Position numbers and translations under genes: made by a program. From assembly GCF_020010925.1 (NCBI RefSeq), contig NZ_JAGJBZ010000001.1, forward strand, positions 3,637,001 to 3,701,000: DNA of 64,000 bases, read 5' to 3'. This document shows, piece by piece, positions 36,801 to 44,518 of the stretch. This stretch comes from Streptomyces griseiscabiei (GTDB lineage Bacteria; Actinomycetota; Actinomycetes; Streptomycetales; Streptomycetaceae). Every line of letters starts with the position of its first letter. Position 1 is the stretch's first letter. The notes beneath the pieces were generated by a model. It ran no database searches, was not told the origin of the DNA, and saw only the letters and a program-made list of their open reading frames with translations.

Positions 36801-36990
36801 GGCCGACCGGATCGCCCTGCGCTGGACGGCCGAGGACCCGGCGGTGACCGCCGCGCTGACCGGGCACTCGGCGCTGATCGCGGACGAGGTCCTGGCGACG
36901 GACTTCGCGACCGGCGAGGCCGACGACACCTACGGCACGCCCTTCATGGACGAGTCGCTGGGCCTGACGTTCCGCCTGCGCAAGGCATAA
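33847..36990 (+). CDS. ileS: Isoleucyl-tRNA synthetase with GAHH-type HIGH motif
   Basis: A 1047-residue class Ia synthetase that charges tRNA-Ile and edits valine. The HIGH signature, normally HxGH, reads GAHH at residues 59-62 in PPTANGMPGAHHIEAR, with positions one and three exchanged. KMSKH is at 600-604. The CP1 editing domain lies between (about 190-400), and the anticodon-binding domain follows (about 690-850). WVFYEGPPTANG and GWDCHGLPVELAVEKELG place it with the IleRS2/eukaryote-like branch. The start ATG 33847 follows the T-box leader and GGAGG; an in-frame GTG inside the T-box is rejected. Confidence 0.96.
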   Translation: MTEPTYRQVPAQVDLPALEHAVLDFWREQKIFTKSLEQSEGRPEWVFYEGPPTANGMPGAHHIEARVFKDVFPRFRTMRGYHVARKAGWDCHGLPVELAVEKELGFNGKKDIEAYGIAEFNARCRDSVTRHTDAFTELTTRMGYWVDLDDAYRTMDPEYVESVWWSLKEIFDKGLLVQDHRVAPWCPRCGTGLSDHELAQGYETVVDPSVFVRFPLTSGPLAGEAALLVWTTTPWTLVSNTAVAAHPEVTYVVATDGTEKLVVAEPLLAKALGEGWETTGQTFTGAEMERWTYQRPFELVEFPEAAHFVVNAEYVTTEDGTGLVHQSPAFGEDDLKVCRAYGLPVVNPVLPDGTFSPEVPLVGGVFFKKADERLTEDLQQRGLLFRHIPYEHSYPHCWRCHTALLYYAQPSWYIRTTAVKDRLLQENEKTNWFPDSVKHGRFGDWLNNNIDWALSRSRYWGTPLPIWRCEENHLTCVGSREELSQLSGTDQSELDPHRPFIDAVTFPCPQDGCGSTATRVPEVIDAWYDSGSMPFAQWGYPYKNKELFESRYPAQFISEAIDQTRGWFYTLMAVGTLVFDKSSYENVVCLGHILAEDGRKMSKHLGNILQPIPLMDQHGADAVRWFMAAGGSPWAARRVGHGTIQEVVRKTLLTYWNTVAFQALYARTSNWAPSAADPAPADRPVLDRWLLSELHALTDQVTGALEAYDTQRAGKLLSAFVDDLSNWYVRRSRRRFWQGDKAALRTLHEVVETVTKLMAPLTPFITERVWQDLIVPVSPDAPESVHLAAWPEADLSAIDPGLSQQMVLVRRLVELGRATRAESGVKTRQPLSRALVAATGFDSLDPELHAQITEELNVSSLASLSEVGGSLVDTTAKANFRALGKRFGKRVQDVAKAVANADAAALSLALREGTASVEVDGETVTLAPDEVIITETPREGWSVASDSGATVALDLEITEELRRAGLARDAIRLIQEARKNSGLDVADRIALRWTAEDPAVTAALTGHSALIADEVLATDFATGEADDTYGTPFMDESLGLTFRLRKA

Positions 36991-36996
36991 GCCCCC

Positions 36997-37027
36997 GTTC
37001 CCCGCGCCCTTCAGGGGCGCGGGGAAC
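36997..37027. terminator. ileS terminator hairpin, part of a dispersed repeat
   Basis: GTTCCCCGCGCCC and GGGCGCGGGGAAC form a perfect 13-bp stem with a TTCAG loop, 6 bases after the ileS stop. The right arm continues as GCGCGACCAGCCACAGCGAA to 37053, the same family as 9003-9181 and 11961-11985. Confidence 0.82.
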
Positions 37028-37114
37028 TGCGCGACCAGCCACAGCGAACCCGCACCCGCCACCAGACACAACGCGGCACCCCCGTAGGCGCCCGGGTCGA
37101 GCCGGCGCAGCGAA

Positions 37115-37152
37115 AGGGCGGGGCCCCGGATCAAAATCCGGGGCCCCGCCCT
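37115..37152. terminator. Terminator hairpin between ileS and divIVA
   Basis: AGGGCGGGGCCCCGGAT and ATCCGGGGCCCCGCCCT form a perfect 17-bp stem with a 4-base loop (CAAA). It is 42 bases beyond the divIVA stop and probably ends the leftward division-gene transcript. Confidence 0.88.
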
Positions 37153-37193
37153 GAACGCTGCCGACGCCTACGGCGTACCAGTATGCGTAGTCG

Positions 37194-38489
37194 TCAGTTG
37201 TCGTCCTCGTCGATGAGGAACCCACGCATCGGCGAGGGAGCCTGTCCCATCGGAGAGGGGCCCTGCGGCCGGACCGGAGCCATCGGCTGGGTCATGGCCG
37301 GCGACATCTGCTGCTGACCGCCGTAGGAGGGCGCGGCCGGAGCCGGGGCGCCGCCCATGCCTCCACCCATGCCTCCGCCCATACCACCCGGGTTGCCGCC
37401 GTACGACGGGGCGCTCGCGCCGGCCGGGGCCATGGAAGGCGCCGGGGACGGCGGCAGAGACGCGGTCGCCGGGGTGCGCGGCGGAGCCAGCGAGTCGTCC
37501 GCCTGGGTCTCCAGCTGACGCAGCTGCGACTCCAGGTACGACTTCAGACGCGTGCGGTACTCGCGCTCGAAGCCACGCAGATCCTCGACCTTGCGCTCCA
37601 GCGTGGCGCGGGCGGACTCCAGGGAGCCCATCGCGACGCGGTGCTTCTCCTGCGCGTCCCGCTCCAGGGCGTCGGCCTTGGCACGGGCGTCCCGCTCCAG
37701 ACCCTCGGCGCGGCTACGGGCCTCACCGACGATCTTGTTGGCCTCGGAACGGGCCTCGGCGATCGCCTGGTCGGCGGTCTGCTGGGCCAGCGAGAGCACC
37801 CGCGCGGCGCTGTCGCCGCCGGGACCCTGACCGGGGCCGCCCATCGGACCACCCATGGGGCCGCCCATCGGGCCACCCATCTGCTGCATGGGAGGCTGGC
37901 CGCCCATGGGACCCTGGCCCATCTGGCCCTGGCCCATCTGCGGCTGCATCTGGCCCTGACCCATGGGGCCCTGGCCCATCGGTCCCTGACCCATCGGGCC
38001 GGGACCCTGCTGCCCTTGGCCACCGGGGCCCGCGGGCAGCTGCGGAGCACCGCTCGGCAGCTGGGGCGGGCCACCCATGGGGCCCCCCATCTGCTGCGGC
38101 GGGCCCGATATGCCGGCGGGTACGGGTCCACCGGGACCGCGCATACCCTGCTGCATACCGCCCTGTTGCTGCATACCGCCCGGCTGCATGCCACCCTGCT
38201 GCATGCCGCCTTGCTGCATACCGCCGCCCTGCTGCATACCGCCTTGCTGCATGCCGCCCTGCTGCTGGTCCTGAGGCTCCGGGGGCTTGCGCATGTTCTG
38301 CTGGTTCTGGGCAGCAGCACGCGTGGCCGCGGCCAGTTTGGCGCGCAGGTCCTCGTTCTCGCGCAGCAGGCGCGTCAGTTCGGCTTCGACCTCATCGAGG
38401 AAGGCATCGACCTCGTCCTCGTCATAGCCTTCTCGGAGGCGGACGGTCGTGAACTGCTTGTTCCGCACGTCCTCGGGGGTCAACGGCAT
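37194..38489 (-). CDS. divIVA: Polar-growth coiled-coil protein DivIVA
   Basis: A 431-residue tip-organising protein that directs apical cell-wall growth in hyphae and is essential in Streptomyces. The N-terminal membrane-binding DivIVA domain is [20 protein letters not shown], then [20 protein letters not shown]. Residues about 66-226 are a Gln/Gly/Met/Pro linker with repeated GGMQQ and GPMGQ units. A second coiled coil runs about 226-335 ([20 protein letters not shown]). A Pro/Gly tail ends in [11 protein letters not shown]. The length and linker match Streptomyces rather than Mycobacterium Wag31. It is the last gene of the division block. Confidence 0.97.
   Translation of the reverse strand: MPLTPEDVRNKQFTTVRLREGYDEDEVDAFLDEVEAELTRLLRENEDLRAKLAAATRAAAQNQQNMRKPPEPQDQQQGGMQQGGMQQGGGMQQGGMQQGGMQPGGMQQQGGMQQGMRGPGGPVPAGISGPPQQMGGPMGGPPQLPSGAPQLPAGPGGQGQQGPGPMGQGPMGQGPMGQGQMQPQMGQGQMGQGPMGGQPPMQQMGGPMGGPMGGPMGGPGQGPGGDSAARVLSLAQQTADQAIAEARSEANKIVGEARSRAEGLERDARAKADALERDAQEKHRVAMGSLESARATLERKVEDLRGFEREYRTRLKSYLESQLRQLETQADDSLAPPRTPATASLPPSPAPSMAPAGASAPSYGGNPGGMGGGMGGGMGGAPAPAAPSYGGQQQMSPAMTQPMAPVRPQGPSPMGQAPSPMRGFLIDEDDN
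38139..38267. repeat. Tandem codon repeats in divIVA encoding GGMQQ units
   Basis: About ten imperfect copies of a 15-base unit (on the plus strand CTGCTGCATGCCGCC-like) encode residues 75-117 of DivIVA as GGMQQ and variants. Unit number is probably variable among strains. Confidence 0.85.
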
Positions 38490-38541
38490 CTCTTCACCTC
38501 AACGTAGTCATCGGCAGTCGGCAAGACCGGATCGTCCACAG

Positions 38542-38832
38542 TCACCTCGCGAGTCCACCCACGATGTTGATCAGGATGTAGACGATGATCATCAGTACGA
38601 AGAAGGACAGGTCGAGCGCCACGCCCCCGAGACGCAGCGGCGGGATGAACCGCCGCAGAAGCTTGAGCGGTGGATCAGTGACAGTGTAGGTGGCCTCCAG
38701 AACGACCACCATGGCCTTGCCGGGTTGCCACGAGCGGGCGAACTGGAACACGTAGTCCATGACCAACCGGAAGATCAGCACGATGAGGAAACACATCAGA
38801 GCGATCCAGAGCACTTGCCAAACCACGCTCAT
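38542..38832 (-). CDS. YggT family membrane protein
   Basis: A 96-residue protein of two transmembrane hairpins: about residues 3-26 (VVWQVLWIALMCFLIVLIF) and 72-92 (LDLSFFVLMIIVYILINI). The conserved segment PPLKLLRRFIPPLRLGGVAL lies between. YggT/YlmG proteins sit next to sepF in Gram-positives and influence nucleoid or division organisation; the exact function is unsettled. It lies 50 bases after sepF and 52 bases before divIVA in the same direction. Confidence 0.92.
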   Translation of the reverse strand: MSVVWQVLWIALMCFLIVLIFRLVMDYVFQFARSWQPGKAMVVVLEATYTVTDPPLKLLRRFIPPLRLGGVALDLSFFVLMIIVYILINIVGGLAR

Positions 38833-38882
38833 GATCCGTGCTTCCCTCTCCCCTGTTCCACGCCTTGTTCCGGTCCTGTGTC

Positions 38883-39524
38883 TCAGCTCTGGTTGAAGAA
38901 CCCGCCCTCTGCGATACGGGCCTTGTCCTCCGCCGTGACATCGACGTTAGCAGGCGACAACAGGAACACCTTCTGCGTCACCCGCTCGATGCTGCCGTGA
39001 AGACCAAACACCAAACCGGCCGCAAAGTCGACAAGTCGCTTCGCATCTGTGTCGTCCATCTCAGTCAGATTCATGATCACCGGGGTGCCCTCACGGAAGT
39101 GTTCCCCGATGGTACGGGCCTCGTTGTAGGTCCGCGGGTGCAACGTGGTGATCCGGTAAGGCTCTCGCTCGGACACGACCTTGGGCATGATCACCGGGGC
39201 GTTCTTCTCCAGACTCGAACGTTCTTGTGTGATGGACGCCACGGGCGCGATCCGGGCGGGTCGCACCGATTCCGCGGGGAGCGAAGTGGCGTGCGACACC
39301 GGTTCGCGCTGCACCGGGGGCTGCACCACTCGTACCGATTCATCCCTTTGGGACTGGTGTGACTGGTGGGACTGGTGCACCGGCTCATGCCGGCGGTGGT
39401 CCCGCTCGGGCTCCGGGTCGAGTTCGGGCTCGAAGTCGTCGTCGGGGTCGAATCCCCTGCCGTCGTACCCATCGTCCTCCACGAGGCCGAGGTAGACCGC
39501 CATCTTGCGCATCGCGCCGGCCAT
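38883..39524 (-). CDS. sepF: Cell division protein SepF
   Basis: A 213-residue Z-ring membrane anchor. The N-terminus [14 protein letters not shown] is the amphipathic membrane-binding helix. An acidic and then His/Gln/Ser-rich linker (about 15-95, with [10 protein letters not shown]) follows. The C-terminal SepF domain (about 110-200) includes [20 protein letters not shown] and [20 protein letters not shown], and binds the FtsZ C-terminal peptide. Actinobacteria lack FtsA, so SepF is the main FtsZ tether. Confidence 0.96.
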   Translation of the reverse strand: MAGAMRKMAVYLGLVEDDGYDGRGFDPDDDFEPELDPEPERDHRRHEPVHQSHQSHQSQRDESVRVVQPPVQREPVSHATSLPAESVRPARIAPVASITQERSSLEKNAPVIMPKVVSEREPYRITTLHPRTYNEARTIGEHFREGTPVIMNLTEMDDTDAKRLVDFAAGLVFGLHGSIERVTQKVFLLSPANVDVTAEDKARIAEGGFFNQS

Positions 39525-39653
39525 GCTCTGAGTCCTCCGCTCTGTGGTGGATCGACCTGACGACTTCCAAGTGCCCGCGATCCACGAGGTCGTTGCGCCC
39601 GCCTCTCGACGGAATGACCATATTTTCTGCTGTGGTCCGACTTCTTGGCGACG

Positions 39654-40388
39654 TTACCCGAGCCCGGGACGGACTCCGAGTACCGCAGTGCCGACGCGCA
39701 CATGTGTCGCTCCGGCCGCCACGGCCTCCTCGAGGTCCGCACTCATCCCTGCGGAGACCATGTTCGCAGCCGGATGGGCTCGGCGCAGGTCGGTCGACAA
39801 ATCCACCAACCGCCCGAACGCGGCCCGTTGGCGTCCGGCGTACTCCCCGGTGAGCGGCGCGACGGTCATCAGACCATCGACCCGCAACCCCGGCGCGCCG
39901 GCCAGGAGGTCGGCCAGCTCTTCGATTCCGCCCGGACCGACACCTCCCCGCTCTCCCCGGCCGCTCTCGTCGGCGTCGAGCGCGACCTGGATGAGACATC
40001 CCACCTCACGCCCGACCCGAACCGCCTCTTTCGACAAAGCCGTGACAAGCCTGGAACGATCGACGGACTGCACGAGATCCGCGTAACGCACCACAGAACG
40101 GACCTTGTTGGTCTGCAACTGGCCCACGAAGTGCCACACAAGGGGCAGATCCGAGCATTCGGCGGCCTTGGGCGCCGCGTCCTGGTCCTTGTTCTCGGCG
40201 ACATGCCGTACACCGAGTTCCGACAGGATCCGCACATCGCTCGCGGGATAGGTCTTGGTGACCACGATCAGGGTCACCTCGTCCCGCTTGCGGCCCGCGG
40301 CGACGCAGGCCGCCGCGATGCGCTCCTCCACCTTCGCCAGGTTCCCGGCGAGTTGTGCCCTACGGACCGTCATATCTGTCATGTCCAT
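39654..40388 (-). CDS. ylmE: YggS-family PLP homeostasis protein (YlmE)
   Basis: A 244-residue PLP-binding (beta/alpha)8 protein of the YggS/PROSC family. The PLP lysine is in LIVVTKTYPASDVR, with HFVGQLQTNK and GLMTVAPLTG as further family blocks. These proteins buffer pyridoxal phosphate and affect amino-acid and keto-acid pools. The ATG at 40388 overlaps the ylmD stop by one base (TGATG). In-frame ATGs three and six codons downstream are possible. It is in the ftsZ-sepF operon, as in most actinobacteria and Bacillus. Confidence 0.93.
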   Translation of the reverse strand: MDMTDMTVRRAQLAGNLAKVEERIAAACVAAGRKRDEVTLIVVTKTYPASDVRILSELGVRHVAENKDQDAAPKAAECSDLPLVWHFVGQLQTNKVRSVVRYADLVQSVDRSRLVTALSKEAVRVGREVGCLIQVALDADESGRGERGGVGPGGIEELADLLAGAPGLRVDGLMTVAPLTGEYAGRQRAAFGRLVDLSTDLRRAHPAANMVSAGMSADLEEAVAAGATHVRVGTAVLGVRPGLG

Positions 40389-41128
40389 CAGTCCAGCCAG
40401 ACATATCCCGCGAGTCGCCCCGTGGCGCGGTCGCGGCGGTACGAGAAGTGGTCGGGCGACTCCAGCGTGCACACCGGCGACTGCTCCCGGTCGTGCACCC
40501 CGAGGCGCTCCAGCTGTGCGTGCACTCCGGCGCACACATCCACGGAGGGCGTGCCCCAACTGGTCTCGGCGTACGCCGCCGGCTCGACGGTGGCCACCTC
40601 GGCGCGCATCGCCTCGGGCACTTCGTAACACCGGCCGCAGACGGCGGGTCCGGTACGGGCGACGATCCGGGCGGGGTCGGCGCCCAGCTCGGTCATGGCC
40701 CGTACGGCGGCGGGGACGACCCCGGCGATCATGCCGGGCCGGCCGGCGTGGGCGGCGGCCGCGACCCCGGCGACGGGGTCGGCCAGCAGGACGGGGACAC
40801 AGTCGGCGGTGAGGACGGCGAGCGCGAGACCGCGCCGGGTGGTGACGATCGCGTCGACGGACGGGACGCCGGTGGCACCAGGAGCGGAGCCCCACGGTCC
40901 GTCGACCACGGCCACGTCCGCGCCGTGCACCTGGTTCATCCAGACGACCCGGTCGGGCTCCAGGCCCAGCGACTTGGCCGCCAGCTCGCGGTTGGTGAGT
41001 ACGGCGTCGGCGGCGTCACCGACCGCCCCGCCGAGATTGAGCTCCTCATACGGAGCGGCGCTCACCCCGCCCCACCTGTCGGTGAAGGCGAAGTGCGCGC
41101 CGCTCACGGATTCGCGCCGTCCTATCAC
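40388..41128 (-). CDS. ylmD: Multicopper-type laccase-domain protein YlmD/PgeF
   Basis: A 246-residue protein of the DUF152/YfiH family, named peptidoglycan editing factor or polyphenol oxidase; related proteins also act on purine nucleosides. Conserved metal-site blocks are [21 protein letters not shown] and [22 protein letters not shown] is the other hallmark. The GTG at 41128 overlaps the ftsZ stop as GTGA, so it is coupled to ftsZ translation. A division-related role is inferred from the conserved neighbourhood. Confidence 0.93.
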   Translation of the reverse strand: MIGRRESVSGAHFAFTDRWGGVSAAPYEELNLGGAVGDAADAVLTNRELAAKSLGLEPDRVVWMNQVHGADVAVVDGPWGSAPGATGVPSVDAIVTTRRGLALAVLTADCVPVLLADPVAGVAAAAHAGRPGMIAGVVPAAVRAMTELGADPARIVARTGPAVCGRCYEVPEAMRAEVATVEPAAYAETSWGTPSVDVCAGVHAQLERLGVHDREQSPVCTLESPDHFSYRRDRATGRLAGYVWLD

Positions 41129-42315
41129 TTGAGGAAGTCCGGCACGTCCAGCTCCTCCGCCGCGCTGTCCGTGTAGGACCGGGACGGCGGGACGGGCGGG
41201 GCGACCTGCACGTCGTTCACCGGCTCCGGGGCGGGCGCCGGCTCCTCCTTGGGCTTGACGCTGCCCAGCGAGCCGAAGGACGGGCGGCTCTCGGCGGGCC
41301 GCACCGGCGCCGGCTCCTCGCGCTTGGCCGCGGCCGAGCCGAGGATGTTGTCCCGCTTGGCCGGGGGCTGGCCGCCGTCGAAGCCGGCCGCGATGACGGT
41401 GACCCGGACCTCGTCGCCGAGGGCGTCGTCGATGACCGCGCCGAAGATGATGTTGGCCTCGGGGTGGGCGGCCTCGCTGACCAGCTGGGCGGCCTCGTTG
41501 ATCTCGAACAGACCGAGGTCGGAGCCACCGGAGATGGAGAGCAGCACGCCCCGGGCGCCGTCGATGGACGCCTCCAGGAGCGGCGAGGAGATCGCCATCT
41601 CGGCGGCGGCCACCGCGCGGTCGTCGCCGCGGGCCGAGCCGATGCCCATGAGGGCCGAACCGGCCTCGGACATCACGGACTTGACGTCGGCGAAGTCGAG
41701 GTTGATGAGGCCCGGCGTGGTGATGAGGTCGGTGATGCCCTGGACACCGGAGAGCAGGACCTGGTCGGCCGACTTGAACGCGTCCAGCACCGAGACCTGG
41801 CGGTCCGAGATGGACAGCAGCCGGTCGTTCGGGATGACGATGAGGGTGTCGACCTCTTCGCGGAGCTCGGCGATGCCGTCCTCGGCCTGGTTGGCGCGGC
41901 GGCGGCCCTCGAAGGTGAAGGGGCGGGTGACCACGCCGATGGTGAGGGCGCCCAGCGAGCGGGCGATGTTGGCCACGACGGGCGCGCCGCCGGTGCCGGT
42001 GCCGCCGCCCTCGCCGGCCGTCACGAAGACCATGTCGGCCCCCTTGAGGACCTCCTCGATCTCCTCGCGGTGGTCCTCGGCCGCCTTGCGTCCGACGGCC
42101 GGGTTGGCGCCGGCGCCGAGTCCGCGGGTGAGTTCACGGCCGACGTCGAGCTTGACGTCGGCGTCGCTCATCAACAGAGCTTGCGCGTCGGTGTTGATGG
42201 CGATGAACTCGACGCCCTTGAGACCGACCTCGATCATCCGGTTGATGGCATTGACACCACCGCCGCCGACACCGATGACTTTGATGACTGCGAGGTAGTT
42301 CTGCGGTGCTGCCAC
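41125..42315 (-). CDS. ftsZ: Cell division GTPase FtsZ
   Basis: A 396-residue tubulin-like GTPase that polymerises into Z-rings and, in sporulating hyphae, Z-ladders. The GTP-binding signature is [10 protein letters not shown] (about residues 101-110), with [15 protein letters not shown] at the N-terminus and the T7-loop segment [13 protein letters not shown] flexible linker follows residue 315, and the conserved C-terminal peptide DVPDFLK binds SepF. It starts at GTG 42315. Upstream is a 279-base intergenic region, in Streptomyces known to carry several promoters, one of them sporulation-linked. Confidence 0.98.
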   Translation of the reverse strand: MAAPQNYLAVIKVIGVGGGGVNAINRMIEVGLKGVEFIAINTDAQALLMSDADVKLDVGRELTRGLGAGANPAVGRKAAEDHREEIEEVLKGADMVFVTAGEGGGTGTGGAPVVANIARSLGALTIGVVTRPFTFEGRRRANQAEDGIAELREEVDTLIVIPNDRLLSISDRQVSVLDAFKSADQVLLSGVQGITDLITTPGLINLDFADVKSVMSEAGSALMGIGSARGDDRAVAAAEMAISSPLLEASIDGARGVLLSISGGSDLGLFEINEAAQLVSEAAHPEANIIFGAVIDDALGDEVRVTVIAAGFDGGQPPAKRDNILGSAAAKREEPAPVRPAESRPSFGSLGSVKPKEEPAPAPEPVNDVQVAPPVPPSRSYTDSAAEELDVPDFLK

Positions 42316-42413
42316 GTCGAAGGCCTCTCGCCTCGAGTTACGTGTCGCCGCTTCGCGAGGGACCCGCGAGCCGACGACTGATGCCGAAGTGGGACGGTCC
42401 GAACGCCGACCCG

Positions 42414-42438
42414 AACCCTAACGCTGAAGTTTAGGGTT
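42414..42438. promoter_or_regulatory. Inverted repeat in the ftsZ upstream region
   Basis: AACCCTAA and TTAGGGTT form an 8-bp perfect inverted repeat with a 9-base spacer, about 99 bases upstream of the ftsZ start. The pentamer GACAC, the core of the known WhiA recognition motif, occurs at 42474-42478. The whole interval 42316-42594 is unusually rich in A+T for this genome, consistent with clustered promoters. Exact promoter positions cannot be fixed from sequence alone. Confidence 0.4.
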
Positions 42439-42594
42439 ACCAGTGTGACTGTTCCTTGGACTCTTCCGAACAGGACACTAAGTCGACAAGTGGCGCACGT
42501 TCAACGAACACGCCGAACCTCCCGTTTTTCTTTTCACCCTATGTGATCAGCCATAGCGATGCCCAACCAGGGTGCTGGCCTGCGCGGATGTGCG

Positions 42595-43392
42595 TCAACT
42601 CCCTGATGACGCGGGCGCGGTGGGGACGCTCACGTCGAAGTGCCCCTCGCCCGGGGCGGCTTTCATCAGGGCGGTGAGCGCACGGGCCTTCGCACGCCCC
42701 TTCTCCGCGCTCCCCCACGCGACCGTACGGTCCCCGCTCAGCTCCAGCGAGATGGCGTCGTAGGAACGGACCTTGACGACGAGGGTCTCGTGCGCGATCG
42801 CGGCCGGAATGGCACCGGCGACCCGCACGGCCTCCCGTACGAGCCGGTCCTCGCCGAATCGCCGCAGACTGGCCGCGGACGAACCCGAGCGGGGCGTCGC
42901 CAATTCCAGGACGGGAACGCCTTCCGGAGCGCGCGAAACCGTGGCAAAACGCACACCCTTCGCGTCCACTTCGACGTAGTTGCCCGAATTTCCGGCCGCT
43001 TCGACAATCAACACGGCCGTACGTTCGCTCACTTTCAGCCCGATTCCGTCGGGCCAGGAACGAACCACCTCGACCGAGTCGATCCGGGGCAGCTTCGCCA
43101 GCAGGCGTGCCTCGATCCCGTCGAGGTCGACGGAGATCAGCGGATCGCCGAGGGGCACGTCGGCGGCCTCGCGCACCTGGGCCTCGGTCAGCACCCGGGT
43201 GCCCGAGACCGAGACCCGCCCGGCCCGCAGCCAGGAGGAGCCGTACAGGGTCCAGACCGAGGCGCCGGCGATCAGCACCAGGGCGACCGCGGCGGCGATC
43301 AGCGCCCGGGGGCCGGGGAGCCGCCGCCGTGACGGCGGGCCGGGGTCCAGGTCCTCGTCCGCGCCCCGTTCGGCGGTGGTCGCTCCGGCCAC
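42595..43392 (-). CDS. ftsQ: Cell division protein FtsQ
   Basis: A 265-residue single-pass divisome protein. It has a short basic cytosolic N-terminus, a transmembrane helix (about residues 29-50, LIAAAVALVLIAGASVWTLY), a POTRA domain (about 55-125; VSGTRVLTEAQVREAADVPL) and a beta domain. It links FtsL/DivIC-type proteins to the septal synthase. The GTG start at 43392 is 25 bases beyond the murG stop. In Streptomyces ftsQ is needed mainly for sporulation septa. Confidence 0.94.
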   Translation of the reverse strand: MAGATTAERGADEDLDPGPPSRRRLPGPRALIAAAVALVLIAGASVWTLYGSSWLRAGRVSVSGTRVLTEAQVREAADVPLGDPLISVDLDGIEARLLAKLPRIDSVEVVRSWPDGIGLKVSERTAVLIVEAAGNSGNYVEVDAKGVRFATVSRAPEGVPVLELATPRSGSSAASLRRFGEDRLVREAVRVAGAIPAAIAHETLVVKVRSYDAISLELSGDRTVAWGSAEKGRAKARALTALMKAAPGEGHFDVSVPTAPASSGS

Positions 43393-43417
43393 GCTTCCAG
43401 CCCTCCGTCACCCGGTC

Positions 43418-44512
43418 CTAGCGGCGATGCGACGCCGCGATCGCCTCGTACACCATTCCGACGAGCAGGTCGTCGGCGTCCCGGCGGCCGAACTCGCTGG
43501 CCGCGCGCGACATCTCGTACAGCCGGTGCGGGTCGGCGAGGACGGGCAGGACGTTCTGCTGCACCCACTGGGGCGTCAGTTCCGCGTCGTCGACCAGCAG
43601 TCCGCCGCCGGCCTTGACCACCGGCTGGGCGTTGAGCCGCTGTTCGCCGTTGCCGATGGGCAGCGGGACGTAGGCGGCCGGGAGCCCGACGGCGGAGAGT
43701 TCGGCGACGGTCATCGCGCCCGCGCGGCAGAGCATCATGTCGGCCGCGGCGTACGCGAGGTCCATCCGGTCCACGTACGGTACCGGGATGTACGGGGGCA
43801 TCCCCGGCATCTGGTGCACCTGCGGCAGTTCGTTCTTCGGGCCGACCGCGTGCAGGATCTGGATCCCGGCCTGCTGGAGGTAGGGCGCGACCTGCTGGAC
43901 GACCTCGTTGAGGCGGCGGGCGCCCTGGGAGCCGCCGGAGACCAGCAGGGTCGGCAGGTTCGGGTCGAGGCCGAACAGGGCGCGGGCCTCGGGGCGGGCG
44001 GCGGCCCGGTCCAGGGTGGCGATGGCGCGGCGCAGCGGGATGCCGATGTAGCGGGCGTCGCGGAGCTTGCTGTCCGGGGTGGAGACGGCGACCTGGGCCG
44101 CGTACCGGGAGCCGATCTTGTTGGCGAGGCCGGGGCGGGCGTTGGCCTCGTGGACGATGATCGGCACGCCGAGGCGCTTGGCGGCGAGGTAGCCGGGCAG
44201 GGCGACGTAGCCGCCGAAGCCGACCACGGCGTCCGCCTTGGTGCGCTCCAGGATCTGCTCGGTGGCCTTGATCGTGCCGCGCAGCCGGCCGGGCACGGTG
44301 ATCAGCTCGGGGGTGGGCTTGCGCGGCAGGGGCACGGCGGGGATCAGCGCGAGTTCGTAGCCGCGCTCGGGTACGAGGCGGGTCTCGAGGCCGCGCTCCG
44401 TGCCCAGGGCCGTGATGCCCACGGTCGGGTCCTGCCTGCGCAGGGCGTCCGCGAGGGCGAGCGCGGGCTCGATGTGACCGGCGGTTCCGCCACCGGCGAG
44501 TACGACATGCAC
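43418..44512 (-). CDS. murG: Lipid II synthase MurG
   Basis: A 364-residue peripheral-membrane GT-B glycosyltransferase that adds GlcNAc from UDP-GlcNAc to lipid I. The N-terminal G-loop is VLAGGGTAGHIEPALALADA. GFGGYVALPGYLAAKR and the UDP-GlcNAc site region CRAGAMTVAELSAVGLPA are typical. It begins at GTG 44512, 6 bases after ftsW. In many bacteria murC follows murG; here ftsQ follows directly. Confidence 0.97.
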   Translation of the reverse strand: MHVVLAGGGTAGHIEPALALADALRRQDPTVGITALGTERGLETRLVPERGYELALIPAVPLPRKPTPELITVPGRLRGTIKATEQILERTKADAVVGFGGYVALPGYLAAKRLGVPIIVHEANARPGLANKIGSRYAAQVAVSTPDSKLRDARYIGIPLRRAIATLDRAAARPEARALFGLDPNLPTLLVSGGSQGARRLNEVVQQVAPYLQQAGIQILHAVGPKNELPQVHQMPGMPPYIPVPYVDRMDLAYAAADMMLCRAGAMTVAELSAVGLPAAYVPLPIGNGEQRLNAQPVVKAGGGLLVDDAELTPQWVQQNVLPVLADPHRLYEMSRAASEFGRRDADDLLVGMVYEAIAASHRR

Positions 44513-44518
44513 CGAAAT

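Noticed and set aside
33079..37134. A 1351-codon open frame on the minus strand over ileS
   Set aside because: Antisense shadow; it runs through the T-box and both hairpins and has no recognisable domain.
38139..38267. CRISPR-like short tandem repeats
   Set aside because: The repeats are codon repeats in divIVA without unique spacers.
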